Positions 25,280 through 33,879 of a DNA stretch of 64,000 bases are shown here, piece after piece. The stretch's first letter is position 1. Each line of letters opens with the position of its first letter. The position numbers and the translations under genes were made by a program. The stretch spans positions 62,001 through 126,000 of the forward strand of contig JADKIQ010000004.1 in the NCBI GenBank assembly GCA_016721245.1, read 5' to 3'. The DNA is from Sphingobacteriales bacterium (GTDB lineage Bacteria; Bacteroidota; Bacteroidia; Chitinophagales; JADIYW01). The notes beneath the pieces are model-generated. The model did no database searches. It was not told the DNA's origin and was given only the letters and a program-made list of their open reading frames with translations.

Positions 25280-28045
25280 TTGAAACTCATTAAGTATAGA
25301 AATATTTTATCGTTGTTAGACTTTATTTTAGATAAGCGCACTGTTTTTTTTCTGCTCATAATCCTTATGTCAGTAAATGTATTTTCTCAAAAGAAACTAC
25401 AAAAGAACATTAAAATGATGAACGATACTACAGAACAAGCAAACTTTGAGCCAAATGTACTAAAATCAATATCAGATTCTGTTTCCAAAGATTCCACAAT
25501 TGTGGAAGCAAAAACGATAAAAATTGCAGACAACGATCTGGAAGACAATGTGAAATACAAAGCGCAGGATTCAATTATCTATGATATTCCGAACAAAACG
25601 GTTTATTTATACGGAAGAGCCACCATTAAATATCAGGAAATGGATATGGCGGCAGGCTTTATTAAATTTAACTGGGACAGCAGTGAAGTGTACGCAAAAG
25701 CTATGTATGACGATAGTCTGGGAGCGATGAAACGGGTAGAATTTAAAGACGGTACCGGCGAATATGTTGCCAATGAAGCAAAATTCAATTTCAAAACCAA
25801 AAAAGGGAAAAGCCTTGGCCTGGTTACCCGGGAAATGGAAGGATATCTGCACGGCGACCAGGTAAAAGTAATTGATACCAATACCTTGTATATCAAAAAT
25901 GCACGCTATACCACCTGTGATTTGGATGATCCGCACTTTTATGTCGAAATAGGCAAGGCAAAAGTCATTAAAGATAAAATTATGGTAGGCAAGCCGGCAG
26001 ATATTGTGATTGCCGGTGTCAGAACGCCTTTATTTTTGCCGTTTGCCATGCTGCCTTCTCTTAAATCAAAAGGAACAGGCTTGCTGATGCCTACTTACGG
26101 CCAAAGTACGGAATTAGGTTTCTTTTTAAATAATATTGGATATTACTGGAAAATTAATGATGAGGTGGCATTAACTACTACGGCGGATGTTTACACGCTC
26201 GGAAGCTGGGGATTGCATACCAATCTGGCATATAGAAAAATTTACAAATTTACCGGAAACCTGAGCTTTAACATCAATCAACAAAGAGGCGGTTCGCAAT
26301 ATGAGCGATTTAATCCTAATCGCCAGAAGCCACCATTGAATTTCGGTGTGCAATGGCAGATGAATCTCGACCCGAAAAAGATGTTCAACAGCAGTTTCAA
26401 CATCAACCTGAACATTGTCAGCAACAAAACTTACCAACTGCTCAATTCTAGAGATCCGCAAAGTGTACTGGCCACCAACTTTTCTTCCAGTATTTCTTAC
26501 AGTAAGTATTGGCCGGGAAAACCTTACAGAATTGCGATTAACACCAATCTGAACCAGAACACACAATCCAAGCTGATATCGCTTACTTTGCCGTCATTTT
26601 CATTTAACGTAACCAGAATAAATCCTTTTCAGCGTAAAGTGGCTGCTACCAAACGGAAGTGGTATGAGAATATCGGTTTTTCATATGATTTAAATGCGTC
26701 TAATCAGCTGAATGCAACAGACTCCACATTCTTTACAAAAAAGACGTTAAAAGATATGCGTAACAGCATTACACATAATTTACCCATTACAGGCAATTTC
26801 ACACTGGCGAAATATCTTAATTTAAATGTTGGTATAAACTATCGCGAGAATTGGTATTTCAGTTATATTAACAAAAAATACTACGATTTTCTGGAAAGAA
26901 AAAATGATGAAACGGGAAAAACAGATACCTTCTATAACCAGGCGGTTTCGGAAACAAAATACGGTTTCAAATCTTACCGGGATTTCAATTTTAATATGAG
27001 TTTGAATACGCAGTTGTTCGGTATGTTTCAATTTAAAAACAGCAAACTTAAAGCTATCAGACATACCATTCGACCAAGCTTAAATTTAAACTTCAGTCCC
27101 GATTTTACCAAGCCATTCTGGAAGTATAACCGAACAGTTCAAACCGATAGTATTGGATCAATTGCGACGTATTCTGTTTTTCAGAATAATGGAATAGTAC
27201 CACAAAACAAACAAGGAAATATTGGAGTAAGTTTTTCGAATACCTTAGAGATAAAAGTCTATTCTAAAAAAGATTCCGTTACACATACAAAGAAAATAAC
27301 CCTGCTGGATAATTTATCATTCGGTATGAATTATAATATCCTGACAAAACGTTTAAGTCCTTTAAATATTAGTGCTTCCACACATTTGACCGATAAATTG
27401 AATCTGAGTTTTAATGCCAGCATGGATCCTTATTCCACAGACAGTGTTGGCAGACAAACCAATGATTTTTACTGGAAGGAAAAGAGACGTTTTTTCAGAC
27501 TCACCAGTATGAATGTTTCCTTAAGCGGCAGTATCCGTTCTAAAAAAGGATTGCAGGATCAAACCGAACTGAATAATTCATTGCAGGAAACACAGGGAAT
27601 CAATAATCAGTTTTATCAGAAAAATGTATACGAACGGGAATATTATAATTTTTCCATTCCGTGGTCTGTCAATTATCAGTATAGTTTAAATTTATCACGC
27701 TTCAAACAGAATAAAAAAGATACCACGGCTATCACGCAAACACTGGCCTTGGGTGTTGATTTTAACATCACCAAAAAATGGAAAATCAATATTTCTTCGG
27801 GATTCGACCTTACCAATAAAAGTATTACCCGAACGGATATTTCCGTGGTGCGTGATTTGCACTGCTGGCAAATGGAATTCAAATGGACACCGGTGGGTTT
27901 CCAGAAAGGATTTTATATGACGATTTATGTAACCTCGCAGCAATTCAACTGGCTGAAACTGCAAAAACAAAAAGGCTTCTTCGATACCGGCATCTTTGGC
28001 GGACTGAACAGCGGTGGATTAGGAAATCTTAATGGAGGATTATAG
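25280..28045 (+). CDS. lptD: LPS-assembly protein LptD (Bacteroidota OstA/LptD)
   Basis: 921 residues if the TTG at 25280 is used; a TTG at 25313 also gives a good signal peptide (LDFILDKRTVFFLLIILMSVNVFSQ). The N-terminal jellyroll shows TVYLYGRATIKYQEMDMAAG and YIKNARYTTCDLDDPHFYVE. The typical LptD block LPFAMLPSLKSKGTGLLMP is followed by a long beta-barrel with alternating aromatic strands to the C-terminus. It inserts LPS into the outer leaflet together with LptE. No ATG is available for the start in frame until MSVNVF, which falls inside the leader. Confidence 0.92.
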   Translation: MKLIKYRNILSLLDFILDKRTVFFLLIILMSVNVFSQKKLQKNIKMMNDTTEQANFEPNVLKSISDSVSKDSTIVEAKTIKIADNDLEDNVKYKAQDSIIYDIPNKTVYLYGRATIKYQEMDMAAGFIKFNWDSSEVYAKAMYDDSLGAMKRVEFKDGTGEYVANEAKFNFKTKKGKSLGLVTREMEGYLHGDQVKVIDTNTLYIKNARYTTCDLDDPHFYVEIGKAKVIKDKIMVGKPADIVIAGVRTPLFLPFAMLPSLKSKGTGLLMPTYGQSTELGFFLNNIGYYWKINDEVALTTTADVYTLGSWGLHTNLAYRKIYKFTGNLSFNINQQRGGSQYERFNPNRQKPPLNFGVQWQMNLDPKKMFNSSFNINLNIVSNKTYQLLNSRDPQSVLATNFSSSISYSKYWPGKPYRIAINTNLNQNTQSKLISLTLPSFSFNVTRINPFQRKVAATKRKWYENIGFSYDLNASNQLNATDSTFFTKKTLKDMRNSITHNLPITGNFTLAKYLNLNVGINYRENWYFSYINKKYYDFLERKNDETGKTDTFYNQAVSETKYGFKSYRDFNFNMSLNTQLFGMFQFKNSKLKAIRHTIRPSLNLNFSPDFTKPFWKYNRTVQTDSIGSIATYSVFQNNGIVPQNKQGNIGVSFSNTLEIKVYSKKDSVTHTKKITLLDNLSFGMNYNILTKRLSPLNISASTHLTDKLNLSFNASMDPYSTDSVGRQTNDFYWKEKRRFFRLTSMNVSLSGSIRSKKGLQDQTELNNSLQETQGINNQFYQKNVYEREYYNFSIPWSVNYQYSLNLSRFKQNKKDTTAITQTLALGVDFNITKKWKINISSGFDLTNKSITRTDISVVRDLHCWQMEFKWTPVGFQKGFYMTIYVTSQQFNWLKLQKQKGFFDTGIFGGLNSGGLGNLNGGL

Positions 28046-28108
28046 AAAATATTGATGAATTTGATTTTTGAATTAAGAGTTTCAAAAAACCATATTTACA
28101 ACTTTCAC

Positions 28109-28822
28109 CTATTTCGTAAACGCATACTGCACCAGATTAGCACCCATTTTCAGTGCTTTCTGTCTGTTTTCCTCAGAGTCTTTATGTACCGACTGGTCTT
28201 CCCATCCATCACCTAAATCGCATTCGTAATCGTAAAAACAAACTAAACGACCCTGATAAATAATGCCGAAACCTTGAGCGGCTTTTTTATCGTGTTCATG
28301 TATTTTAGGCAAGCCATTCGGGAAATCATACTTCTGATGATAAATAGGATGCGAATAGGGCAGTTCAATAAAATCCAGTTCCGGAAAAACTTTTTTCATG
28401 GCCTTACGGATATATGGGTCAATACCAAAGTTGTCTGAAATATGTAAAAAGCCACCCGCCATTAAGTAAGTACGCAGATTATCCGCTTCCTGATCAGTAA
28501 ATACAATGTTGCCATGTCCGGTAATATGTACAAACGAATAATTGAATAATTCTGCACTGCCGGGTTCCACTTCGTCAATATCTGGCGATAAGTTTAAGTT
28601 TAGATGCTGATTGCAAAACTTTGCCAGATTCGGCAGGGAAGTAGGATTCGCATACCAGTCACCGCCGCCTTTGTATTTTAACAAGCCGATTTTTGCCGTT
28701 GTTTTCACCTGAGAAAACAAGGCAAAAGGCAAAAGGCAAATTAATAGAATTAATGATGTACGATGAACGATGAACGATTGTTTTTTAGTTATTACTTTTA
28801 TAAGATTAATCATTTTTATCAT
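28109..28822 (-). CDS. DUF4159-domain secreted protein
   Basis: 237 residues. A membrane leader (SLILLICLLPFALFSQ) is followed by the DUF4159 pattern: IGLLKYKGGGDWYANP, FVHITGHGNIVFTDQEADNLR, LMAGGFLHISDNFG, RKVFPELDFIELPYSHPIY and YDYECDLGDGWED. The fold resembles class I glutamine-amidotransferase-like domains used in gliding/aerotolerance-type loci, but its function is unknown. Several initiation codons near the N-terminus are possible. Upstream sequence is a simple GATGAACGATG repeat. Confidence 0.85.
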   Translation of the reverse strand: MIKMINLIKVITKKQSFIVHRTSLILLICLLPFALFSQVKTTAKIGLLKYKGGGDWYANPTSLPNLAKFCNQHLNLNLSPDIDEVEPGSAELFNYSFVHITGHGNIVFTDQEADNLRTYLMAGGFLHISDNFGIDPYIRKAMKKVFPELDFIELPYSHPIYHQKYDFPNGLPKIHEHDKKAAQGFGIIYQGRLVCFYDYECDLGDGWEDQSVHKDSEENRQKALKMGANLVQYAFTK

Positions 28823-28860
28823 TGTTAATTGTACATTGTTAATCGTTCATCATTTGTACC
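28717..28860. repeat. GGCAAAA and AACGATG/GTTAATTG simple repeats
   Basis: Units such as GGCAAAAGGCAAAAGG (near 28719) and GATGTACGATGAACGATG (near 28752) lie within the leader codons of the DUF4159 gene. AATTGTACATTGTTAATCG (near 28825) follows in the DUF4159/rsmE junction. Similar tracts occur near 4950-5035, 17420-17515 and 60597-60632. Confidence 0.6.
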
Positions 28861-29543
28861 ATCACACATGCCGCAACTCCAGCTGTTTCTACCCGCAAAA
28901 TAGAATTTCCCAGCGAAACGGGGATATAATTTTTGTTAACAGCCGTTTCCACTTCCGTTTTGGTGAAATCGCCTTCAGGTCCAATTAACAATAAAGCCGT
29001 TTCATTTTTAGGATAAACATCTTTCAGGTGCTTTTTTTCGTCTTCGCAATGGGCAATGTAATAATTGTTGAAATGCTGACTTGTTGAACTATAGAATGAA
29101 GATAACTTTTGAACAGGATGCAGTGTCGGGAAAAATAACTGCCCGCTTTGTTTGGCGGCAGAGATGATGATTTGCTGCAGACGTTCCTGTTTGATACTTT
29201 GCTTTTCTGTTCTGTCTGAAATGATAGGGTAAATGTTTGCAATGCCGATCTCTGTAGCTTTTTCCAAAAACCATTCAATACGAGCAGGATTTTTAGTAGG
29301 ACAAATGGCAATGGACAATTTATTGGGATTTTCTTTCTCTTCTTTTACAATTTTTTGGCCGGTAATCTGAACTTCATGTTTTTGAATAGAAGAAATTATG
29401 CCCTGATATAAAATCCCTTTGCCATTTAAAACTTCCACAATTTCATTTTCTTTACAACGCAATACTTTAGCGCAATGCTGTGCTTCTTCATTTTCCAGAT
29501 AAATGAAATTGGTTTGAATATTTGTAGAGTAGAATCTTTTCAT
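28839..29543 (-). CDS. rsmE: 16S rRNA (uracil1498-N3)-methyltransferase
   Basis: 234 residues, the usual length. The N-terminal PUA-like part contains HCAKVLRCKENEIVEVLNGKG. The SPOUT methyltransferase knot is visible in LLLIGPEGDFTKTEVE and VSLGNSILRVETAGVAACVM. It methylates U1498 of 16S rRNA with SAM. It is followed by the DUF4159 gene and preceded by rsmD, giving two rRNA methylases side by side. Confidence 0.95.
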   Translation of the reverse strand: MKRFYSTNIQTNFIYLENEEAQHCAKVLRCKENEIVEVLNGKGILYQGIISSIQKHEVQITGQKIVKEEKENPNKLSIAICPTKNPARIEWFLEKATEIGIANIYPIISDRTEKQSIKQERLQQIIISAAKQSGQLFFPTLHPVQKLSSFYSSTSQHFNNYYIAHCEDEKKHLKDVYPKNETALLLIGPEGDFTKTEVETAVNKNYIPVSLGNSILRVETAGVAACVMVQMMND

Positions 29544-29550
29544 TTTTTTG

Positions 29551-29635
29551 TCTCACAGAGTTGTATAAATATACACAGAGTTGCAGAGTTTTATTCCTCC
29601 GTGGAATTTCCGTGTTCCTCTGTGATAGTATCATC
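29551..29635. repeat. CACAGAG/CTCTGTG dispersed-repeat-like tract reaching into rsmD
   Basis: CACAGAGTT occurs twice (29554-29562 and 29575-29583), with GCAGAGTT close by and CCTCTGTG in the opposite orientation near 29617-29624. The block runs over the last codons of rsmD. Confidence 0.5.
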
Positions 29636-30169
29636 ATCTTCCCCGAAAAACCAGAAATGTGTTTGTCCGTAATTGCGAACTTCGAGTAGTTTCGGATGTT
29701 CGGTAAAATTGTGCCTTGGTGAAGTTTCCAGAATAAACCAGCCGTCTTCTTTCAGTAATTTTTTTTCAAAAATTAAATCAGGAATGGTGTCAATAACATC
29801 CAGTGCATAAGGCGGCCCTGCAAAAATCAAATCGTATTGCTGTGTGCAGTTCTCCGCATATTTTATAGCGTCTCCCAGAATAATCTTATGATTGGGGATT
29901 TTTACTTCCTCGCTCATTTTTTTAATAAACCCTAAGCTGATTTTACTCATATCTACCGAAGTAATATCCGTGCAGCCGCGCGAAAACATTTCCATGTCGA
30001 GACTTCCTGTACCGGCGAATAAATCTAAAAATTTGACTTCCGGGAAATCGAAATTATTATTTAAGATATTAAACAATGCTTCTTTGGCAAAATCCGTGGT
30101 AGGCCGTGCCGGTATATTTTTGGGCGGATAAAAGCGTTTTCCGCGTAAACTTCCTGAAATTATTCTCAT
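29591..30169 (-). CDS. rsmD: 16S rRNA (guanine966-N2)-methyltransferase, RsmD family
   Basis: 192 residues. The N-terminus MRIISGSLRGKRFYPPKN and ARPTTDFAKEALFNIL are characteristic, as is the SAM loop FLDLFAGTGSLDMEM. The catalytic motif, normally DPPY, reads AGPPY here. The last 15 residues (EDDDTITEEHGNSTEE) are encoded by a CACAGAG-type repeat and probably extend beyond the normal end of the family. The stop of DUF3822 overlaps its start by 4 nt (operon). Confidence 0.92.
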   Translation of the reverse strand: MRIISGSLRGKRFYPPKNIPARPTTDFAKEALFNILNNNFDFPEVKFLDLFAGTGSLDMEMFSRGCTDITSVDMSKISLGFIKKMSEEVKIPNHKIILGDAIKYAENCTQQYDLIFAGPPYALDVIDTIPDLIFEKKLLKEDGWFILETSPRHNFTEHPKLLEVRNYGQTHFWFFGEDDDTITEEHGNSTEE

Positions 30170-30936
30170 AAACCTAAGCCTAACAGATTGATATAATAAT
30201 GCAATTGCATTTCTTCAACGCCATATAAAAATGGCAAAATATTTTTTAATGTTCTGTCGATTTCAAAATTGCGGATGTAGCCATAAGTAGTAGAGTACAT
30301 CGGTGATTTCTCTTCCACATAGCCATACAGATACGTTGGAAACTCATTTAAGTCTAGTTCCAGATGTTCGTAAGCCAATCTTAAATAATACAATAAATCT
30401 TCTTTGGCTTTTACCGGGAATTTATTGTAATAAAAATTACCGGATGCTTTTTTGTAGCAAAGTGTCAGTTCTTCGCCATATAAATTCGCCGCAATATAAT
30501 TTTTGAAAGAAAGTTTGTTGTTGTAGAAATTCAATAAGCCGAAATCAATACTGTAAAATTCTACATTCGGCAGATGGTTTTCTATAAAGTTGATGGTTTT
30601 ATCCGGCAATGAGTAGTAAACATAAAACGAATCGCTGAGTTTATTTTTTAAATAGGTGATATTATCACTGTCAGAAAAGCCCAGTAATCTGAAAACTTCA
30701 GCCGGTTTATCCGTTTTATCGGGTAAAACTGTAAACTCCGGGGAATATACAGCTACTTTGCTGGTCTTAAACGGTAATCCGAAAATATCGTGATGATCGG
30801 AAAACCAGATGGCAATGGAGTCTTTATGCAGGAATCTTCCGGTACTTTGTCCCAGCACTTTTGCCTCAAAATCAATTATTTGATTTAAATCACGATCGAT
30901 GATGGCATAAGAAAAGCAATACGGATGCAAATGCAC
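30166..30936 (-). CDS. DUF3822 family protein
   Basis: 256 residues from a GTG. HLHPYCFSYAIIDRDLNQII opens the domain. The rest has two repeated alpha/beta halves of the ASKHA/actin-like type seen in DUF3822 (FYSIDFGLLNFYNNKLSFKN, LYGEELTLCYKKASGNFYYN). It is found beside rsmD in many Bacteroidota. The codons before the GTG stay open for about 20 more (SIDILRRAQNLELLV) without an ATG, GTG or TTG. The true start may thus be upstream at a rare codon, or it may be obscured by an indel. Function unknown. Confidence 0.8.
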   Translation of the reverse strand: MHLHPYCFSYAIIDRDLNQIIDFEAKVLGQSTGRFLHKDSIAIWFSDHHDIFGLPFKTSKVAVYSPEFTVLPDKTDKPAEVFRLLGFSDSDNITYLKNKLSDSFYVYYSLPDKTINFIENHLPNVEFYSIDFGLLNFYNNKLSFKNYIAANLYGEELTLCYKKASGNFYYNKFPVKAKEDLLYYLRLAYEHLELDLNEFPTYLYGYVEEKSPMYSTTYGYIRNFEIDRTLKNILPFLYGVEEMQLHYYINLLGLGL

Positions 30937-31074
30937 CAGTAATTCCAGATTCTGCGCCCTTCTTAATATGTCAATGGAGGTCTTGATAGCTAATTTTTAT
31001 GCAATTATAGGGAAAAACTAAAATTAATGAGCATCTTTTTTACTTTTTACTTCCAAAACTTCGGAATACTTTAC

Positions 31075-31082
31075 TACTTTTG
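31075..31082 (+). promoter_or_regulatory. -7 box TACTTTTG for sucC
   Basis: Fits TAnnTTTG exactly. The final G is 4 nt before the A of the sucC ATG (31087), so the transcript would start at or beside the start codon. No good -33 TTTG at standard spacing is visible. Confidence 0.45.
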
Positions 31083-31086
31083 CGAC

Positions 31087-32277
31087 ATGAACTTACATGA
31101 ATATCAGGGTAAAGAACTCTTGAAACAATTTGGCGTAAAAGTACAGGAAGGCATCGTAGCAGAAACAGTAGAACAGGCTGTAGAAGCATGGAAAATCATC
31201 AGCGCACGCACCGGCAGTGAAGGTGTGGTCGTAAAAGCGCAGGTACATGCAGGTGGTCGCGGTAAAGGCGGCGGTGTTAAATTTGCAAAGAACCTGGAAG
31301 CTCTTAAAGAAAAAGCAGGTGAAATTCTGGGAATGACCCTGGTAACTCCGCAAACAGGTGAACATGGAAAATTTGTGAGTAAAATATTCATTGGGGAAGA
31401 TGCCTATTATCCGGGTGCATCCGAAACCAAAGAATTCTATATGTCGGTGTTGTTAGACAGAAAGAAGGAATGTAATGTTATCATGTATTCTACCGAAGGC
31501 GGTATGGATATTGAAGAAGTAGCAGAACATACTCCGGACAAGATTTTTAAAGAATGGATTGATTCATCTGTTGGTCTGCAGGCTTTTCAGGCTCGTCGTG
31601 TCGCCTTTAATTTAGGATTAAGCGGACAGGCATTTAAAGAAATGGTGGATTTTGTGCAACGATTGTATAATGCTTACGTTGGATCAGATTCAAGTATGTT
31701 TGAAATTAATCCGGTTTTAAAAACATCGGATGATAAAATTATAGCGGTAGACGCAAAAGTAAATTTAGATGACAATGCTTTGTTCCGTCATAAAGATCTG
31801 GAAGCACAACGCGATTTACTGGAAGAAGATGCTACAGAAGTGGAAGCAGCAGCTGCGGAGTTGAACTATGTAAAATTAGACGGAAACGTTGGTTGCATGG
31901 TGAATGGTGCAGGACTGGCAATGGCCACTATGGACATCATTAAATTAAGCGGTGGCGAGCCGGCTAACTTCCTGGATGTGGGCGGTACGGCAAACGCAGA
32001 ACGTGTGGAGAAAGCCTTCCGTATCATCATGAAAGATGAGCATGTAAAAGCCATCTTAATCAATATCTTCGGCGGTATCGTTCGTTGCGATCGTGTAGCG
32101 GAAGGGGTGATTGAAGCCTATAAAAACATTGGCACGATTAATATTCCAATTATCGTTCGTTTACAAGGTACGAATGCAGATATTGCCAAGAAAATGATTG
32201 ATGAAGCTGGCTTAAAAGTACAATCTGCTATCTTATTATCAGAAGCAGCAGATTTGGTAGCGAAAGCTGTGGCATAA
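31087..32277 (+). CDS. sucC: Succinyl-CoA synthetase beta subunit (ADP-forming)
   Basis: 396 residues. It makes succinate and ATP (or GTP) from succinyl-CoA in the TCA cycle with SucD, which is not in the window. The start MNLHEYQGKELLKQFGV is the family consensus. ATP-grasp features follow: VVKAQVHAGGRGKGGGVK, FEINPVLKTSDDKIIAVDAK, and the ligase part GNVGCMVNGAGLAMATMD, FLDVGGTANAE, NIFGGIVRCD. An upstream ATG at 31027 would precede the promoter and is rejected. A strong terminator follows, so sucC is transcribed alone. Confidence 0.97.
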   Translation: MNLHEYQGKELLKQFGVKVQEGIVAETVEQAVEAWKIISARTGSEGVVVKAQVHAGGRGKGGGVKFAKNLEALKEKAGEILGMTLVTPQTGEHGKFVSKIFIGEDAYYPGASETKEFYMSVLLDRKKECNVIMYSTEGGMDIEEVAEHTPDKIFKEWIDSSVGLQAFQARRVAFNLGLSGQAFKEMVDFVQRLYNAYVGSDSSMFEINPVLKTSDDKIIAVDAKVNLDDNALFRHKDLEAQRDLLEEDATEVEAAAAELNYVKLDGNVGCMVNGAGLAMATMDIIKLSGGEPANFLDVGGTANAERVEKAFRIIMKDEHVKAILINIFGGIVRCDRVAEGVIEAYKNIGTINIPIIVRLQGTNADIAKKMIDEAGLKVQSAILLSEAADLVAKAVA

Positions 32278-32300
32278 TTTTAATTTAATTTATACAAATA

Positions 32301-32336
32301 AAAAATCGAGCCGTCAATTTGACGGCTCGATTTTTT
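32301..32336 (+). terminator. Rho-independent terminator after sucC
   Basis: Stem AAAAATCGAGCCGTC/GACGGCTCGATTTTT with an AATTT loop. It is symmetric, so it could stop transcription from either side. Confidence 0.92.
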
Positions 32337-32353
32337 ATTATATATTTATTTAC

Positions 32354-33109
32354 ATGAAGATGCTTTATTTTATATTAATTATAGTTTTTATTGCTTGTCA
32401 AAATAAAAAAATGAGTGAAGTTGCTAATAACAGCAATCAATATAAAACTAATCAATCTATTTATGATAGTTTAAAGTACTATTTTGATAAACATGAAATA
32501 ATTCCTTCAATTGTTATAAATAATACAGAAGATACCCAAACAACAATCTCAATTCTGAATCATAAGATTCAATGGATAAATACAGAGGCTGAAACAAAAA
32601 TTAAAATTGACGGTGATTTATTTTCTTTGAAAGAGAAAATGACATTGAATAATGTTAGTACCAAGGGGAAGAGAGATAATGTTGATTTTGCAAATAATTG
32701 GGCGCAAATAAAGTATTATAATTTTAATAATAATGAGTTGATTGGAATCACAATGATTTATACTCCATGCACAGGAACAGGTTGCAGTGTATCTTTCTGC
32801 CTTTTATATGATTTGAAAAGTAAAACCAAAAATTTCTTTGGCACTTATAGAAATGAAGATGAGTTAAAGCTTTATCATTTCAATAATGATACTGTTTTCA
32901 GTACAGATTATGTTAGCAAATGTTATGATGAGATTAAACCTGGCTTGGAAGTTTTCACTTATGGACTTTATTCATTAGATAAATTTGGTCAATTCATTGA
33001 ACAAAAAGAGCCAGATGGGAATAGCTATCAAATTATTGATACCGTCTTTGAAAATGATTCAACAAGCTATGAGAAGCTAGAAAACAATTGGTTTGAAAGA
33101 ATAAAATAA
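32354..33109 (+). CDS. Hypothetical lipoprotein
   Basis: 251 residues. The leader MKMLYFILIIVFIACQNKK has a lipobox Cys15. The mature protein is polar and AT-rich-coded, with paired Cys in TPCTGTGCSVSFCLL and a possible beta-sheet domain. No family recognised. It has its own start just after the sucC terminator and a lower GC than sucC, so it may be an accessory gene. Confidence 0.65.
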   Translation: MKMLYFILIIVFIACQNKKMSEVANNSNQYKTNQSIYDSLKYYFDKHEIIPSIVINNTEDTQTTISILNHKIQWINTEAETKIKIDGDLFSLKEKMTLNNVSTKGKRDNVDFANNWAQIKYYNFNNNELIGITMIYTPCTGTGCSVSFCLLYDLKSKTKNFFGTYRNEDELKLYHFNNDTVFSTDYVSKCYDEIKPGLEVFTYGLYSLDKFGQFIEQKEPDGNSYQIIDTVFENDSTSYEKLENNWFERIK

Positions 33110-33237
33110 ATAGAGATTGAAGTATAAATTGTTTTTGTAAACGACTGAATGTCAAGATATGTTGAAAACTTAAATTAACTTCTTAACACATCATTAAACA
33201 AATTATTCTAAATTGCTTTCAATAAAAATAAAAAGCT

Positions 33238-33765
33238 ATGCATTTTAACATGTTAATTACTTCTGCCTTAGCGGCATTAATTCCACTTTTCGTGGGTATG
33301 GTTTGGTATCATCCAAAGGTATTCGGTACAGCCTGGATGAATGTAAACGGGTTTTCTGAAGACAAAATGAAAGAAGGCTTCAATATGCCTTTGATTTTCG
33401 GACTTACATTTGTTTTCGGTTTCTTTATTGCCTTCGGATTATCTGCAATTGTAATCCATCAATTTGGATTTTTCGGAATGTTGCAACATCAGGTTGCTGA
33501 CGTAAAAGATGCTGCGGCATTAGATTTTTTTGCAAAAGGTTTTGAAAATTACGGCAACGAATTCAGAACATTTAAACATGGTACACTACATGGTACCATT
33601 GCTGGTATTACATTAGCATTGCCTATTGTTGCCATCAATGCACTTTTTGAACGAAGAGGTTTCAAATACATTGCAATACATGCAGGCTATTGGATAGTTT
33701 GCTTATGTTTGATGGGTGGTTTTATATGCCAGTTCGCAGATGTAACAGCAGAGATGTTCAAATAA
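33238..33765 (+). CDS. DUF1761 family membrane protein
   Basis: 175 residues. The N-terminal membrane segment with VGMVWYHPKVFGTAW is the DUF1761 hallmark. Further membrane spans are LIFGLTFVFGFFIAFGLSAI, TIAGITLALPIVAINALF and IHAGYWIVCLCLMGGFI, about four in all. The HGTLHG and AIHAGYW stretches hold conserved-looking His. Function of the family is unknown. A terminator follows. Confidence 0.85.
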   Translation: MHFNMLITSALAALIPLFVGMVWYHPKVFGTAWMNVNGFSEDKMKEGFNMPLIFGLTFVFGFFIAFGLSAIVIHQFGFFGMLQHQVADVKDAAALDFFAKGFENYGNEFRTFKHGTLHGTIAGITLALPIVAINALFERRGFKYIAIHAGYWIVCLCLMGGFICQFADVTAEMFK

Positions 33766-33786
33766 TTTAAGTCTGTAAAATATTTT

Positions 33787-33813
33787 AAAAGTCGCCTGTT
33801 GGCGACTTTTTTT
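33787..33813 (+). terminator. Rho-independent terminator after the DUF1761 gene
   Basis: Stem AAAAGTCGCC/GGCGACTTTT with TGTT loop, followed by further T residues. Confidence 0.9.
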
Positions 33814-33879
33814 ATTTTTATCCTTAACTTTAGTAAAATTAATACACACGACTTACGACTCTCAACTCACGACTGAATT

